NCBI GenBank assembly: GCA_965661625.1
Contig: CBFIEM010000014.1
Span: 1-64,000, forward strand
Length of the DNA stretch: 64,000 bases
Direction of reading: 5' to 3'
Source: GCA-2705995 sp965661625
Lineage (GTDB): Bacteria > Bacteroidota > Bacteroidia > Flavobacteriales_G > Salibacteraceae
In this document: positions 7,693-16,398 of the stretch, in pieces
Layout of the letters: every line of letters starts with the position of its first letter
How positions within the stretch are numbered: the stretch's first letter is position 1
Notes under the pieces: model-generated
Databases searched by the model: none
The model's input: the letters and a program-made list of their open reading frames with translations, nothing else
Told to the model about the DNA's origin: nothing
Position numbers and translations under genes: made by a program

Positions 7693-8513
7693 GACTGCTC
7701 GGCCTACTCGGTATTGTTTTCCTCCTAATTGGTTGTGACTTAGATCGATCAGGATTTACAAAGCATCCTGATGGCTTTTGGTATAAAATCGATTCATTAG
7801 GAATAGGAGATTCGCTGTCCTCAGAGGATGTCGCAGTTTTTGAAGGTTCACTTTCTGGTGTTAATGGCTTACTTTTAAAGGATTCTAATTGGGTAGTTGA
7901 ATTAGACAGGTGTAAACCGCTACTAGTTTCTTTTGCCAACGTATTTCAACTTCAAGATATTATTTCGTTTAAAGCACCAGCGAGCTACTGGAAATCACTG
8001 GGAATATCATTCGCAGGGCAAGGAGAAATTAGGGCAAGGTGGAAATTAGTTCATATCGAGCCAGCTGTTCAATACCGCTATTTTAAGCACTACCCAGAGG
8101 CTCGAGAAGATCTTGAAATGGAGGAGCAAGAACGAATTTCCCAGTTTTTAGACACATGTTCACTTGCATTCAGGTATACAAAGGAAGTTTTCGTAGCTGA
8201 GATTGAGTCAGGTCGAGGTGAAACCGCTGCAAGGGGTGAAGATTTGCTGCTGTCGTTCGAAGGTTTTTTATTGAGTGGGGAAAAAATCGATTCCACTGTT
8301 GATCGCGGTGAAGATTTCACGTATCAGCAAGGTGCAGTTGATCAAATGATTCCTGGCTTGGATCACCTATGTTCACAAATGCGTGCTGGAGAAAAAATGG
8401 TTGTATTAGTACCTTCGAAATATGCTTATGGCGAGGAGGGAACTATGGATAGCCTTGTTCCACCGTTTAGTCCTGTAGTTTATTACCTTCATTGTAAAGC
8501 AATAAAATCATGA
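7689..8513 (+). CDS. FKBP-type prolyl isomerase lipoprotein with a long N-terminal region
   Basis: A 274-residue lipoprotein (lipobox LLIGC). Residues from about 180 to the end form an FKBP domain: KIDSTVDRGEDF, GLDHLCSQMRAGEKM, SKYAYGEEG. The tryptophan that floors the canonical FKBP pocket is Leu here, so activity may be reduced. The first 170 residues may be a degenerate FKBP or a substrate-binding region. It overlaps both neighbours by 4 nt (ATGA) in the operon, so the three FKBP proteins are probably made together and act on secreted or outer-membrane proteins. Confidence 0.8.
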   Translation: MRLLGLLGIVFLLIGCDLDRSGFTKHPDGFWYKIDSLGIGDSLSSEDVAVFEGSLSGVNGLLLKDSNWVVELDRCKPLLVSFANVFQLQDIISFKAPASYWKSLGISFAGQGEIRARWKLVHIEPAVQYRYFKHYPEAREDLEMEEQERISQFLDTCSLAFRYTKEVFVAEIESGRGETAARGEDLLLSFEGFLLSGEKIDSTVDRGEDFTYQQGAVDQMIPGLDHLCSQMRAGEKMVVLVPSKYAYGEEGTMDSLVPPFSPVVYYLHCKAIKS

Positions 8514-9370
8514 AAAAGATAGGAGTTATGTGTGCTGTTGCATTCGCTTTGGTGCAATGTACTGAGTCAACCCAAGTAGAAACAGAAACTCAAATAATAC
8601 CTAAGCCCAATAGTGCAGAAAAAGCAAGTAAAGGCTTTGATCTTTCTGAGTTTACGCAAGCTAGTTCAGGCACAGGATTAGCATATCGTCAGCTCGTAGC
8701 GGGTAATGGTGCTGAGGTAAGTAAAGGGCATATTGCAAGAGCTAATTACGCTGTTTATTATGCAAATTCGGGAGAGTTAGTCCAATCGAATAAGACTTTT
8801 GGGGATGGTGGGCCGATTGACTTGCCGGTTGGAGACCAGAAGTTGGTACCTGGGTTAGAGGAAGGGATGCTGATGATGCGAGAAGGTGATCGGTTTCAAT
8901 TTTATGTTCCACCACAAATTGGATATACTCCAGGAATAAGAAATGACATCGATATTACGCAGCCACTAATTTTTGATGTAGAAGTTTTCCGCACAAAACA
9001 AGGTGCTAAACCATACAGGGTAGATGGACTAAGTAAACGAGAAAGTAGCACAGGGTTAGTCTATTACATTGTTGAACATAGTCAGGGTGAGAAAGTAAAG
9101 CCTGGCCAACAAGTTACCGTGCATTACTCAGGCTATATGCCTAATGGTCAAAAGTTTGATAGTTCTGTAGATCGGGGACAGCCATTTACGTTCGTTCAAG
9201 GAGCTGGTCAAGTAATACGCGGATGGGAAGAAGCAGTGCTCCATTTACGCGTAGGTGAGAAGGCAAGGTTTTTTATACCCTATGAGGCAGCTTATGGAGA
9301 GCAAGGGTTCCAAAATATACCTCCAAAAACTGATTTAACCTTTGATATTGAGGTTATTGCGGCTCAATAA
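8510..9370 (+). CDS. Two-domain FKBP-type prolyl isomerase lipoprotein
   Basis: A 286-residue lipoprotein (lipobox LVQC) with two FKBP domains. The first, near residues 60-160, is degenerate. The second, near 180-286, has the full canonical set: VTVHYSGYMPNG, KFDSSVDRG, VIRGWEEAV and AAYGEQG. This is the operon member most likely to be an active isomerase. The start overlaps the previous stop by ATGA. The 3' end overlaps the convergent methylase gene by 7 nt, leaving no room for a separate terminator. Confidence 0.88.
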   Translation: MKKIGVMCAVAFALVQCTESTQVETETQIIPKPNSAEKASKGFDLSEFTQASSGTGLAYRQLVAGNGAEVSKGHIARANYAVYYANSGELVQSNKTFGDGGPIDLPVGDQKLVPGLEEGMLMMREGDRFQFYVPPQIGYTPGIRNDIDITQPLIFDVEVFRTKQGAKPYRVDGLSKRESSTGLVYYIVEHSQGEKVKPGQQVTVHYSGYMPNGQKFDSSVDRGQPFTFVQGAGQVIRGWEEAVLHLRVGEKARFFIPYEAAYGEQGFQNIPPKTDLTFDIEVIAAQ

Positions 9371-10065
9371 ATGAGAAATACTGCAGGCTGTTTTTGAAGG
9401 TCTTTTTTAACTGCTTTCCAATCAGAAGCAGAAGCTGTATATATCCACTCTTTTTGAGTAGTAAGGTTGCAAGCAATACAAAGCTGGGTAGTTGGTTGAA
9501 GTGTTTTAATTAAAGCTTCAAGAAGTGCTTGATTGCGATATGGCGTTTCCATGAAAATCTGGGTTTGACGTTCTTGTTGGGCAAAACGTTGCATTTGTTT
9601 GATTTTCTGCGTTCTCTCTTTACGATCAATAGGAAGGTAGCCGTGAAATTGAAAACTTTGTCCAGGCAATCCGCTTGCCATCAAAGCGAGTAAAAAACTT
9701 GAGGGGCCTACCAAGGGGTGCACTTTGAGTTTGTTTTCATGGGCCATTTTTACCAATAATGAACCCGGGTCCGCAACACCTGGAGCTCCTGCTTCACTCA
9801 TTAATGCTATATCTTTCCCCTGAATAAGCTTCATGAGGATATCCATCGAATCTTGTTCTTTACTTCGCTTATCTAGTGTAACATATTGGTAACTATCTAA
9901 ACTGCGCTCTAAATGCAAGCGCTTTATGAACGACCGTGCTGTTTTAGCTCGCTCGACCACTAAGGTATTCACTGATGTTAAGACACTTCTTGCCTCGAGG
10001 GTGATGGAGTAATCAATAGGCCCTTCTCCAAGCGGAGTAGGAATGAGGTACAATGTTCCACTCAT
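9364..10065 (-). CDS. RsmI-like tetrapyrrole-methylase family SAM methyltransferase
   Basis: A 233-residue member of the RsmI branch of the tetrapyrrole (corrin/porphyrin) methylase fold. It has the N-terminal GTLYLIPTPLG glycine-rich strand, the cofactor motif LMSEAGAPGVADPG, and the PLVGPSSFLLALMASG helix typical of RsmI. RsmI methylates the 2'-O of C1402 in 16S rRNA. This form lacks the C-terminal region of full-length RsmI, so it may be the second Bacteroidota paralog with an unproven substrate. It starts within a 4-nt overlap of the phosphatase gene. Confidence 0.82.
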   Translation of the reverse strand: MSGTLYLIPTPLGEGPIDYSITLEARSVLTSVNTLVVERAKTARSFIKRLHLERSLDSYQYVTLDKRSKEQDSMDILMKLIQGKDIALMSEAGAPGVADPGSLLVKMAHENKLKVHPLVGPSSFLLALMASGLPGQSFQFHGYLPIDRKERTQKIKQMQRFAQQERQTQIFMETPYRNQALLEALIKTLQPTTQLCIACNLTTQKEWIYTASASDWKAVKKDLQKQPAVFLIY

Positions 10066-10526
10066 AGTTCTAATTTATCAAGTAGGCTGTCACATGCGCT
10101 GTCTATCAATTGAAACACATGTTCAAAACCTTGTTCGCCACCATAATAGGGGTCGGGAACATCAATTGGAGGATTATGTGTTAATCCAAGAAGTAAACTT
10201 ACTTGGTTTACTTGAGTAGGGTTGCTTGCGAGTGATACGATATGCTCATAATTAGACTCATCCATAGCATAGATGTAGTCAAACTCATCAAAATCGGAAG
10301 GTAAAAACTGCCTTGCTTCAAGGTTAGAAATGTCTATGCCATGAGTTGAAGCGTTGGCAGTAGAGCGTTTATCAGGAGCCTCACCTTCATGCCAATTGGC
10401 TGTTCCTGCCGAATCTACACTGAGTTTATCCGACAAGCCTTTTTGATCAATTTTATTGCGCAAAATACCATGGGCAACAGGTGAACGACAGATGTTGCCC
10501 AAACAAACAAAAAGGATCCGCTTCAT
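10062..10526 (-). CDS. Low molecular weight protein tyrosine phosphatase
   Basis: A 154-residue phosphatase with the N-terminal signature CLGNICRS (nucleophile Cys8, Arg14) and the general-acid loop VPDPYYGG near residue 121. Such enzymes dephosphorylate tyrosine or arginine residues and often control exopolysaccharide kinases. No kinase partner is next to it. It is followed by the RsmI-like gene with a 4-nt overlap and lies downstream of the dnaA terminator, so it starts a separate unit. Confidence 0.93.
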   Translation of the reverse strand: MKRILFVCLGNICRSPVAHGILRNKIDQKGLSDKLSVDSAGTANWHEGEAPDKRSTANASTHGIDISNLEARQFLPSDFDEFDYIYAMDESNYEHIVSLASNPTQVNQVSLLLGLTHNPPIDVPDPYYGGEQGFEHVFQLIDSACDSLLDKLEL

Positions 10527-10537
10527 GTAGTGAAACT

Positions 10538-10566
10538 AAAAAAAGGAACCCAGATGGATTCCTTTT
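10538..10566 (-). terminator. Intrinsic terminator after dnaA
   Basis: An 8-bp AAAAGGAA/TTCCTTTT stem extended by two CG pairs past one mismatch, loop AGAT, with a T run on the minus strand. It sits between the dnaA stop and the phosphatase start. Confidence 0.75.
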
Positions 10567-10569
10567 AGA

Positions 10570-12000
10570 TTATTGAATGCTAATTTTTTTCTCGAGATCG
10601 TCTATGTAGCCTCTGAATCGCTTATCAGTATCAATCAGGTTATTCACAGTTTTGCATGCATGTAAAACTGTTGCGTGATCTTTACCGCCACAATGTGCGC
10701 CTATACTGGCTAGGGAAGCCTTAGTCATTTGCTTGGCAAAATACATGGCAATTTGTCTAGCTTGAACAACCTCACGCTTGCGCGTTTTAGATTTAAGAAG
10801 TTCAATTGGTAGGTTAAAATAGTCACACACAACCTTCTGGATATAATCGATAGAAACTTCCCGAGCCGTGTTCTTTACAAATTTGTCAATCATCTGTTTA
10901 GCCAATTCCAATGTAATGGCTTTCTTGTTCAACGATGACTGCGCAATTAATGAGATTAAAGCTCCTTCCAGCTCCCTGATGTTAGTAGTGATAGAGTAGG
11001 CGAGGTATTCTACTACCTCCCGAGGTAATTCAATACCCTCGGTGTACATTTTTTTCTCGAGAATTGCTATACGAGTTTCTAACGAAGGAACTTGAAGGTC
11101 CGCACTTAACCCCCATTTAAATCGAGATAACAAACGTTGTTCAATACCTTGCATTTCAACCGGTGGTTTGTCCGAGGTCATCACCAATTGTTTTCCCGTT
11201 TGGTGGAGGTGGTTGAAAATATGGAAGAATACGTCTTGTGTCTTTTCTTTTCCTGCAAAAAACTGAACATCATCAATGATTAACACGTCAATCATTTGAT
11301 AGAAGTGAATGAAGTCATTTTGAGTGTTGTTCCTTACGGAGTCTATGAATTGCTGGGTAAATTTTTCCGAAGAGACGTAAAGCACAGTCTTATTGGGGTG
11401 ATTATTCTTGATTTCAATTCCAATTGCATGAGCAAGATGGGTTTTACCAAGACCAACACTACCATAAATTAATAGCGGGTTAAAAGCTGTTCCGCCGGGC
11501 TTACTTGCTACAGCAAATCCTGCAGACCGTGCAAGTCTGTTACATTCACCTTCAACAAAATTTTCAAAAGAATAATTTGGATTTAGCTGAGACTCAACAA
11601 CTACCTTTTTTAAACCCGGGATAATAAAAGGGTTCTTTATGCCTTTATTTCCAACATCCAATGGCATTGAAACACTCGGATTCTTTACAGCACTTCTATT
11701 CGTTGTTGGAACCTTTATGGCGTAAGACTTATTTGTGTTGTAATTATTCTCCATTATAATGGAGTACTCCAAAGAACCATTAGGTCCAAGCTCTTTTTTA
11801 ATCGTTTTCTTCAGTAAAGTAATGTAGTGTTCTTCCAGCCATTCATAAAAGAATTGACTTGGAACTTGAATCGTTAACGTACTGTCGTTTATTGAAACAG
11901 GTTTAATGGGTTCAAACCAAGTCTTGAAACTTTGGTGACTCACATTGTCTTTGATGATGCTCAAACAATTGTTCCATACCTGTCCCTGTGCCTTATTCAT
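10570..12000 (-). CDS. dnaA: Chromosomal replication initiator DnaA
   Basis: Initiator ATPase that binds and opens the replication origin. The 476-residue length is normal. It has domain I at the N-terminus (QSFKTWFEPIKP), AAA+ Walker A GSVGLGKTH near residues 178-186, Walker B LIIDDVQF, and the C-terminal DNA-binding signature DHATVLHA. The start is supported by AAGGAG 8 nt upstream, which is uncommon in this window. The 537-nt upstream gap is AT-rich, but I see no TTATNCACA-type DnaA boxes there. Confidence 0.98.
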   Translation of the reverse strand: MNKAQGQVWNNCLSIIKDNVSHQSFKTWFEPIKPVSINDSTLTIQVPSQFFYEWLEEHYITLLKKTIKKELGPNGSLEYSIIMENNYNTNKSYAIKVPTTNRSAVKNPSVSMPLDVGNKGIKNPFIIPGLKKVVVESQLNPNYSFENFVEGECNRLARSAGFAVASKPGGTAFNPLLIYGSVGLGKTHLAHAIGIEIKNNHPNKTVLYVSSEKFTQQFIDSVRNNTQNDFIHFYQMIDVLIIDDVQFFAGKEKTQDVFFHIFNHLHQTGKQLVMTSDKPPVEMQGIEQRLLSRFKWGLSADLQVPSLETRIAILEKKMYTEGIELPREVVEYLAYSITTNIRELEGALISLIAQSSLNKKAITLELAKQMIDKFVKNTAREVSIDYIQKVVCDYFNLPIELLKSKTRKREVVQARQIAMYFAKQMTKASLASIGAHCGGKDHATVLHACKTVNNLIDTDKRFRGYIDDLEKKISIQ

Positions 12001-12008
12001 TCTGAAAA

Positions 12009-12014
12009 CTCCTT
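12009..12014 (-). promoter_or_regulatory. Shine-Dalgarno sequence of dnaA
   Basis: AAGGAG on the minus strand with an 8-nt spacer to the dnaA ATG. Most genes here lack such a motif, so dnaA may use a different mode of translation control. Confidence 0.5.
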
Positions 12015-12537
12015 AAATACTTTTCTTTAGGTTACTTGGTGCCTCGAAACATCGAATCTTACTTCGGAGCAACTTAAATCGCATCCGTTGCGTTCTCCAT
12101 CATCCGTTTTCGAGGTGAACAAATGTTCGAAGAAAAAAGTTAAAAAAAAAACAATTTACGGGTTGATATTGTACTTTTTTTTACACCCCAAAGACAACAT
12201 TCAATTTTGTTCAGGAGATATTTCGCTACTAATGAGTATGATAGCTGTAAAATCCCCTATTAGCAAGGGTTGCGGACATAAAATGTTTATAAAATTGCGG
12301 TGTTGATAGGTGAAAATATGAAGTAAAAAATTAAAATAAAACCATTTGTTTGGAAAGTTTAGAATGCTACCTCATTAGTGACTGACCAGTTCTATTCAAA
12401 TCAAGATTATAAATTTAATTAATACACGAAAGTGCTTATTCTTAGTTTTTGTTTTACAATTTGAGAGCAGTTAAGCTGGTTGCAAAACCAATCATCAGAA
12501 CAGGTTGATTTATAATCCTTAAAGCCATTTAGCGTTC
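12015..12537. other. Intergenic region between dnaA and the thioesterase gene
   Basis: About 520 nt of AT-rich DNA upstream of two divergent genes. It includes A/T runs at 12132-12181. There is an inverted pair CCTCGAAAC (12042-12050) and GTTTTCGAGG (12106-12115) with one extra T that could fold in the dnaA leader. No DnaA boxes, tRNA or convincing gene are visible. A 72-codon frame at 12088-12306 has low-complexity content and no family features. Confidence 0.5.
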
Positions 12538-12942
12538 ATGTTTACTTTCAATTTAGATTTACGGGTTAGGTATGCCGAGACCGACAGAATGGGATATGTT
12601 TATTATGGGAATTACGCAGCGTACTTTGAGACTGCTCGTGTGGAGTCATTACGCTCTTTAGGAATAAGTTATAAGCAAATGGAGGATGAAGGGGTGATGC
12701 TTCCAGTGCTTGAGTACAGCATAAAGTACTTTAAACCTGCGCTTTACGATGATGTATTGACTGTTAAGCTTTCGATTGAAAACCTTCCTGATGTTCGAAT
12801 TCGTTTTAAATATGAGACCTATAATGCGGAAGGGATTCAGTTAAATCGAGCTGAAACAACCCTGGTGTTTGTCGATATTCAATCCGGAAAACCCTGCAAG
12901 CCACCGGCTTCTGTAATTGATGTTTTCAAACCTTTTTTCTAG
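12538..12942 (+). CDS. Acyl-CoA thioesterase, YbgC/4-hydroxybenzoyl-CoA type
   Basis: A 134-residue single hot-dog domain. The motif YAETDRMGYVYYGNYAAYFE carries the catalytic Asp of the YbgC/4HBT class, with the usual helix ARVESLRSLG after it. Expected to hydrolyse acyl-CoA (or acyl-ACP) thioesters in the cytoplasm; the substrate cannot be read from the sequence. It is convergent with the secreted peptidase gene, and their stop codons overlap by 4 nt. Confidence 0.93.
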   Translation: MFTFNLDLRVRYAETDRMGYVYYGNYAAYFETARVESLRSLGISYKQMEDEGVMLPVLEYSIKYFKPALYDDVLTVKLSIENLPDVRIRFKYETYNAEGIQLNRAETTLVFVDIQSGKPCKPPASVIDVFKPFF

Positions 12943-14714
12943 AATACAAGGAGTTTCTCCATGTGGTAGTTACCTGTATTCCATTTTATAATGAGGATAT
13001 ATGCACCTGCTCTCATACCGTAAGAGTTAAGTGTTTCGCTGGTGGTATTGAGTTTTGAGTGGTATACTTCGCGTCCTTGCAGATCGGTTAAGGTAATTGA
13101 CTCTAATATACGATTTGCTTGAATGATTAAAGGAGACTGGCCAGTGGCAAATCCCGAGGAATTGAGAACGGCAACAGAAGCGGCTTCTGGGGCTGGATTT
13201 GTAGTTTCACTGCATGAGTTGTAAAGTCCACGACGTTTTAAAACATCGCAAATAACTCCGGCATAGGCTCCGTTGTTTAAAAGGGAGTCAGTTTTGTAAA
13301 TAAGGCTTGCCGCATAACCAATGCCCATGCCAGGGAGCAAGCTGTAAAGCGATTCAAACACCAGGCTGTCAGTGCTTTCTTGACCCAACAATTCATTAAT
13401 TTCAATCAAAGCGCCGCTATACATACTGGCATCACCATAGCGCGAATTACTTAGATCAACTGGATAAATATTATCCGTTGTGCCTATTCTGCCAGGCCAA
13501 AATTCATTATGTCCGTCCCAGTCAAAAATGACTTCATAATTGGAAATGCCTAACGACTTTGAATAACTGGCTGCAATATAGTCTCCTAACCCTTCATCAA
13601 CAGCTCTTCGTTCTTCGCTTCCGCTATTTGTGTTTGGAGCAGCGCTGAATGATATGGCATGTCCGTATTCGTGTACAATTACTTCGGCATCTTCAGCGTC
13701 ATCAACTCCACCTTGTCCGAAACGAATCGTAGGAGGGTTGTTGAACGAAGAGAAAATGGATTGATCAGACCCGTTAAGTGCTTGACAGTCCACTGGTATT
13801 GAATAGTCAACTAAGTTAAAACCCAGTGAGCGCAAATAGTTGTGATAGGTTGTGATGTGAAATAGTGCATTAACTTGTTCGAAACCAGCTTCGCTGCGGT
13901 TAAAGGTGAATTGTCCATTAGTACTAGTTAATGGAGCTATAGAAGGGGCATCAAAGTCACTGATTGTTACCGCATCATTAGATAGCTCAAAAATACCATT
14001 AGCAAATGTTAGGCTTAAGTCGCGCATTACCCGTTCCTGGTCAAGGCTGCTGTTTGTAGCGTCATTATTATCAATGAATGGCACTCCATAAGTTGTATTT
14101 GCAGAGGCGGTAGGGCTCGGCATAAATACGAATCCAACACCGCTAGTGTCGGCATCTGTATAGTTTGAAGATGAAATATCTAGGAACTTATCATCATGAC
14201 CGTAAATTAAGGTGTAATGCGTTTTTGATGTTGACTGGATATCAACAACTAATGCTTTCGACATTTTTTTCCACAGAAAAACCGTGTCAACCCTCCATTC
14301 AGCAGGCTCATGTCCAAGTTCTATAAAATAATTCAATGCTTCATCTACCGCAGGCGGATCAAGGTCTTGTTCACGCGCTACGCTTTTAGGGATTTGTAAT
14401 TGAATGATTAAATCGCGATTCGGGTAGCGGTGGGTAACGATGCGCGCTCCATAAATTGGGGTGCCGTCTAGCTTTAATGAAAAGGCTTTATGACTGGATT
14501 TGAGCCCTTTTTTCGTGTAATATAGCTCGATATCAACTTTACTTGAGGCAATGTAATTTTCTGATATTGAATTTTTTATAAATTTAGAATCAATGTTGTC
14601 ATTGGTGTTTTTCAACGTAACTGTTTTTACAGGTGGGTAGGTGAAAGGGAGTTGCGCTAAACCATAAAATGATGCAAAAAACAAAGTGGAAATTACGATT
14701 AGAACTGTCTTCAT
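12939..14714 (-). CDS. T9SS-secreted zinc metallopeptidase with HEYGH motif
   Basis: A 591-residue secreted protein: signal peptide ending GLAQ, an N-terminal FTP/PepSY-like propeptide region, then a gluzincin core with HEYGH at residues 348-352 and DEGLGDY (Glu374 as likely third zinc ligand). This resembles the M36 fungalysin/thermolysin branch. The last ~75 residues form a type-A T9SS sorting domain (ITLTDLQGREVYHS, SYGMRAGAYILII, KLLVF end), so it should be exported across the outer membrane. It is downstream of ribD and yigZ with a 4-nt overlap, although the functions are unrelated. Confidence 0.85.
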   Translation of the reverse strand: MKTVLIVISTLFFASFYGLAQLPFTYPPVKTVTLKNTNDNIDSKFIKNSISENYIASSKVDIELYYTKKGLKSSHKAFSLKLDGTPIYGARIVTHRYPNRDLIIQLQIPKSVAREQDLDPPAVDEALNYFIELGHEPAEWRVDTVFLWKKMSKALVVDIQSTSKTHYTLIYGHDDKFLDISSSNYTDADTSGVGFVFMPSPTASANTTYGVPFIDNNDATNSSLDQERVMRDLSLTFANGIFELSNDAVTISDFDAPSIAPLTSTNGQFTFNRSEAGFEQVNALFHITTYHNYLRSLGFNLVDYSIPVDCQALNGSDQSIFSSFNNPPTIRFGQGGVDDAEDAEVIVHEYGHAISFSAAPNTNSGSEERRAVDEGLGDYIAASYSKSLGISNYEVIFDWDGHNEFWPGRIGTTDNIYPVDLSNSRYGDASMYSGALIEINELLGQESTDSLVFESLYSLLPGMGIGYAASLIYKTDSLLNNGAYAGVICDVLKRRGLYNSCSETTNPAPEAASVAVLNSSGFATGQSPLIIQANRILESITLTDLQGREVYHSKLNTTSETLNSYGMRAGAYILIIKWNTGNYHMEKLLVF

Positions 14715-15307
14715 ACGGGTTTAAATTCTACGCGATGTAAGTTACTGAAAATTGACCGGAATTTTTCAGAGTCTTTTCTGTCAATAGTAATTGAAAAATG
14801 ACATCGTTCGTTGAAAGTTGTTTCATTACTAATTAAGCTAAAGTCATTTAATGCTTGATTAACGAGACTTGTGTTATCATAATCAAAAGTGATACTGAAC
14901 CTGTCAGTGAGTATGGCATCTGCCTTTTTTGCATGAATTGCCGCTTCATGAGCAGCTTCACGATATGCTTGTATTAATCCAGGAACACCGAGTTTGGTGC
15001 CTCCAAAATAGCGAGCCACTACAATAAGGGCGTTCGTAAGCTCCAAGGACCTCAGTACATTCAAAATAGGTGTTCCAGCACTATGAGCTGGCTCACCATC
15101 ATCATTTGCGCGTTCTTTTAATTGCTCCACTCCGGTTATGTAAGCAAAGCAATAATGACGGGCTTGAGGAAACATTTCATGAGAGCTTTCCAATTTAGAC
15201 TTCAGTTCATTTGTATCCGAAAAGGGAAAAATCACCCCATGAAATTTACTGCCACGATCTTTAAAAAAACCCTCAGCTATATTGGTTGGCTGTTTGAGTA
15301 GACTCAT
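14711..15307 (-). CDS. YigZ/IMPACT family protein
   Basis: A 198-residue protein of the UPF0029/IMPACT family. It has the family signature DDGEPAHSAGTPILNVL, followed by NALIVVARYFGGTKLGVPGLIQAY. The biochemical role is poorly defined; related proteins contact the translation machinery. ATG 15307 lies one base after the ribD stop (TAA-A-ATG) and gives the usual length. The open frame to 15394 only overlaps ribD. It is in an operon between ribD and the secreted peptidase. Confidence 0.92.
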   Translation of the reverse strand: MSLLKQPTNIAEGFFKDRGSKFHGVIFPFSDTNELKSKLESSHEMFPQARHYCFAYITGVEQLKERANDDGEPAHSAGTPILNVLRSLELTNALIVVARYFGGTKLGVPGLIQAYREAAHEAAIHAKKADAILTDRFSITFDYDNTSLVNQALNDFSLISNETTFNERCHFSITIDRKDSEKFRSIFSNLHRVEFKPV

Positions 15308-15308
15308 T

Positions 15309-16364
15309 TTAGTTGTTGTAGTAAATATTGCACGCGCAATTTCCAAGTTGGAATTGAGTGGAAGGTTCACAGGGAATAACAGGAGCTGAAACACCTTCTA
15401 TTAAAATATCATTATTTATAAATTGATAAGCCTCATCCCAGATGCCTTTAGCGATAAATAGCTGTTGTAACTTAGGTCCACCTTCAACAAGTATACGCTG
15501 TACGTTATACGTTTCTCGAAGTGTCTGTAACGCATTATAAATTTGATCTTTATCCTTCTTAATAGTAAGCTGAACTATATTTTCGGGCAATGCGGGGTCA
15601 TGCTCCCCGGTAAGCAAAAAAACTGAAGCGCTTACCTTACTCAATGCCTCATTGCAGCGTTTTGATGGATCCCAAATTATGGGGGTGGGGTCAGCGCCAT
15701 CAATAAGTCGTGTTGTGAGTTTAGGCCGATCTAAAAGGTATGTATTTGCACCAACACAAATGCCGTTGTGCTTAGCGCGTAAGAGGTGCACTTCTGTTGA
15801 TGCTACTTCGTCAGTTATGCTCAATGGCGATTGACTTGAGTTTGTTCTCATACGATCAACAAAACCATCTTGTGTTGCAGCCCATTTTAAGGTAATGTAG
15901 GGTAGTGGAGATCCAACACTTTTATAAAAAAAACGATTGAGTGATTTGCAATTTTCTTCAAGAATACCTGAAGTAATTGAAATACCCTTGTTTTTCAAAT
16001 GCTGTGCACCTTTACCTCCAACAATGGGGTTCGGATCAAGACTTCCTATAACCACGCGTTTTACCTTCAAGGAACTTAGCATTTCACAGCATGGTGGCGT
16101 TTTTCCATAATGAGAACAAGGTTCAAGTGTTACGTAAACGGTTGCTCCGTCAAGTTCTGCAGGTTCTTTGACTTGATTTACAGCGTTAACTTCTGCATGC
16201 CCCTCTCCATATTTTGCATGATAACCCTCCCCAATAATCCGATTATTCTTAACAATCACGCAACCAACTAAAGGGTTAGGGAGTGCCTTTGGGGAGCCCA
16301 ACTTTGCAATTTCTATTGCCCGCTTCATCCACTTTTCATCAGTTGAAGTATTCCCGTTTTCCAT
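15309..16364 (-). CDS. ribD: Bifunctional riboflavin biosynthesis protein RibD (deaminase/reductase)
   Basis: Carries out the second and third riboflavin steps: deamination of the pyrimidine ring and NADPH reduction of the ribosyl side chain. The N-terminal deaminase domain has HAEVNAV (His56, Glu58) and PCSHYGKTPPC zinc ligands. The C-terminal reductase domain includes ILVEGGPKL. Length 351 residues. The start is fixed by a TACTTTTG element 5 nt upstream. It shares a 34-nt gap with divergent prmC. ribH is at 2786-3283, so the pathway genes are dispersed. Confidence 0.96.
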   Translation of the reverse strand: MENGNTSTDEKWMKRAIEIAKLGSPKALPNPLVGCVIVKNNRIIGEGYHAKYGEGHAEVNAVNQVKEPAELDGATVYVTLEPCSHYGKTPPCCEMLSSLKVKRVVIGSLDPNPIVGGKGAQHLKNKGISITSGILEENCKSLNRFFYKSVGSPLPYITLKWAATQDGFVDRMRTNSSQSPLSITDEVASTEVHLLRAKHNGICVGANTYLLDRPKLTTRLIDGADPTPIIWDPSKRCNEALSKVSASVFLLTGEHDPALPENIVQLTIKKDKDQIYNALQTLRETYNVQRILVEGGPKLQQLFIAKGIWDEAYQFINNDILIEGVSAPVIPCEPSTQFQLGNCACNIYYNN

Positions 16365-16369
16365 AAAAC

Positions 16370-16377
16370 CAAAAGTA
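16370..16377 (-). promoter_or_regulatory. -7 promoter element of ribD
   Basis: TACTTTTG on the minus strand, an exact TAnnTTTG match, ending 5 nt before the ribD ATG at 16364. It lies back-to-back with the prmC element 9 bp away. Confidence 0.7.
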
Positions 16378-16386
16378 GGTTAATTG

Positions 16387-16394
16387 TACTTTTG
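16387..16394 (+). promoter_or_regulatory. -7 promoter element of prmC
   Basis: TACTTTTG, an exact TAnnTTTG match, ending 4 nt before the prmC ATG at 16399. Confidence 0.7.
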
Positions 16395-16398
16395 AAGC

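Noticed and set aside
7658..8320. Minus-strand frames opposite the FKBP genes
   Set aside because: Ser/Pro-rich shadows of the coding strand with no start context.
12088..12306. 72-codon plus-strand frame upstream of the thioesterase
   Set aside because: Lys-rich low-complexity start, non-ATG start codon, and no promoter or family features.
12001..12537. Candidate replication origin next to dnaA
   Set aside because: The gap is AT-rich, but I found no TTATNCACA-type DnaA boxes on either strand.
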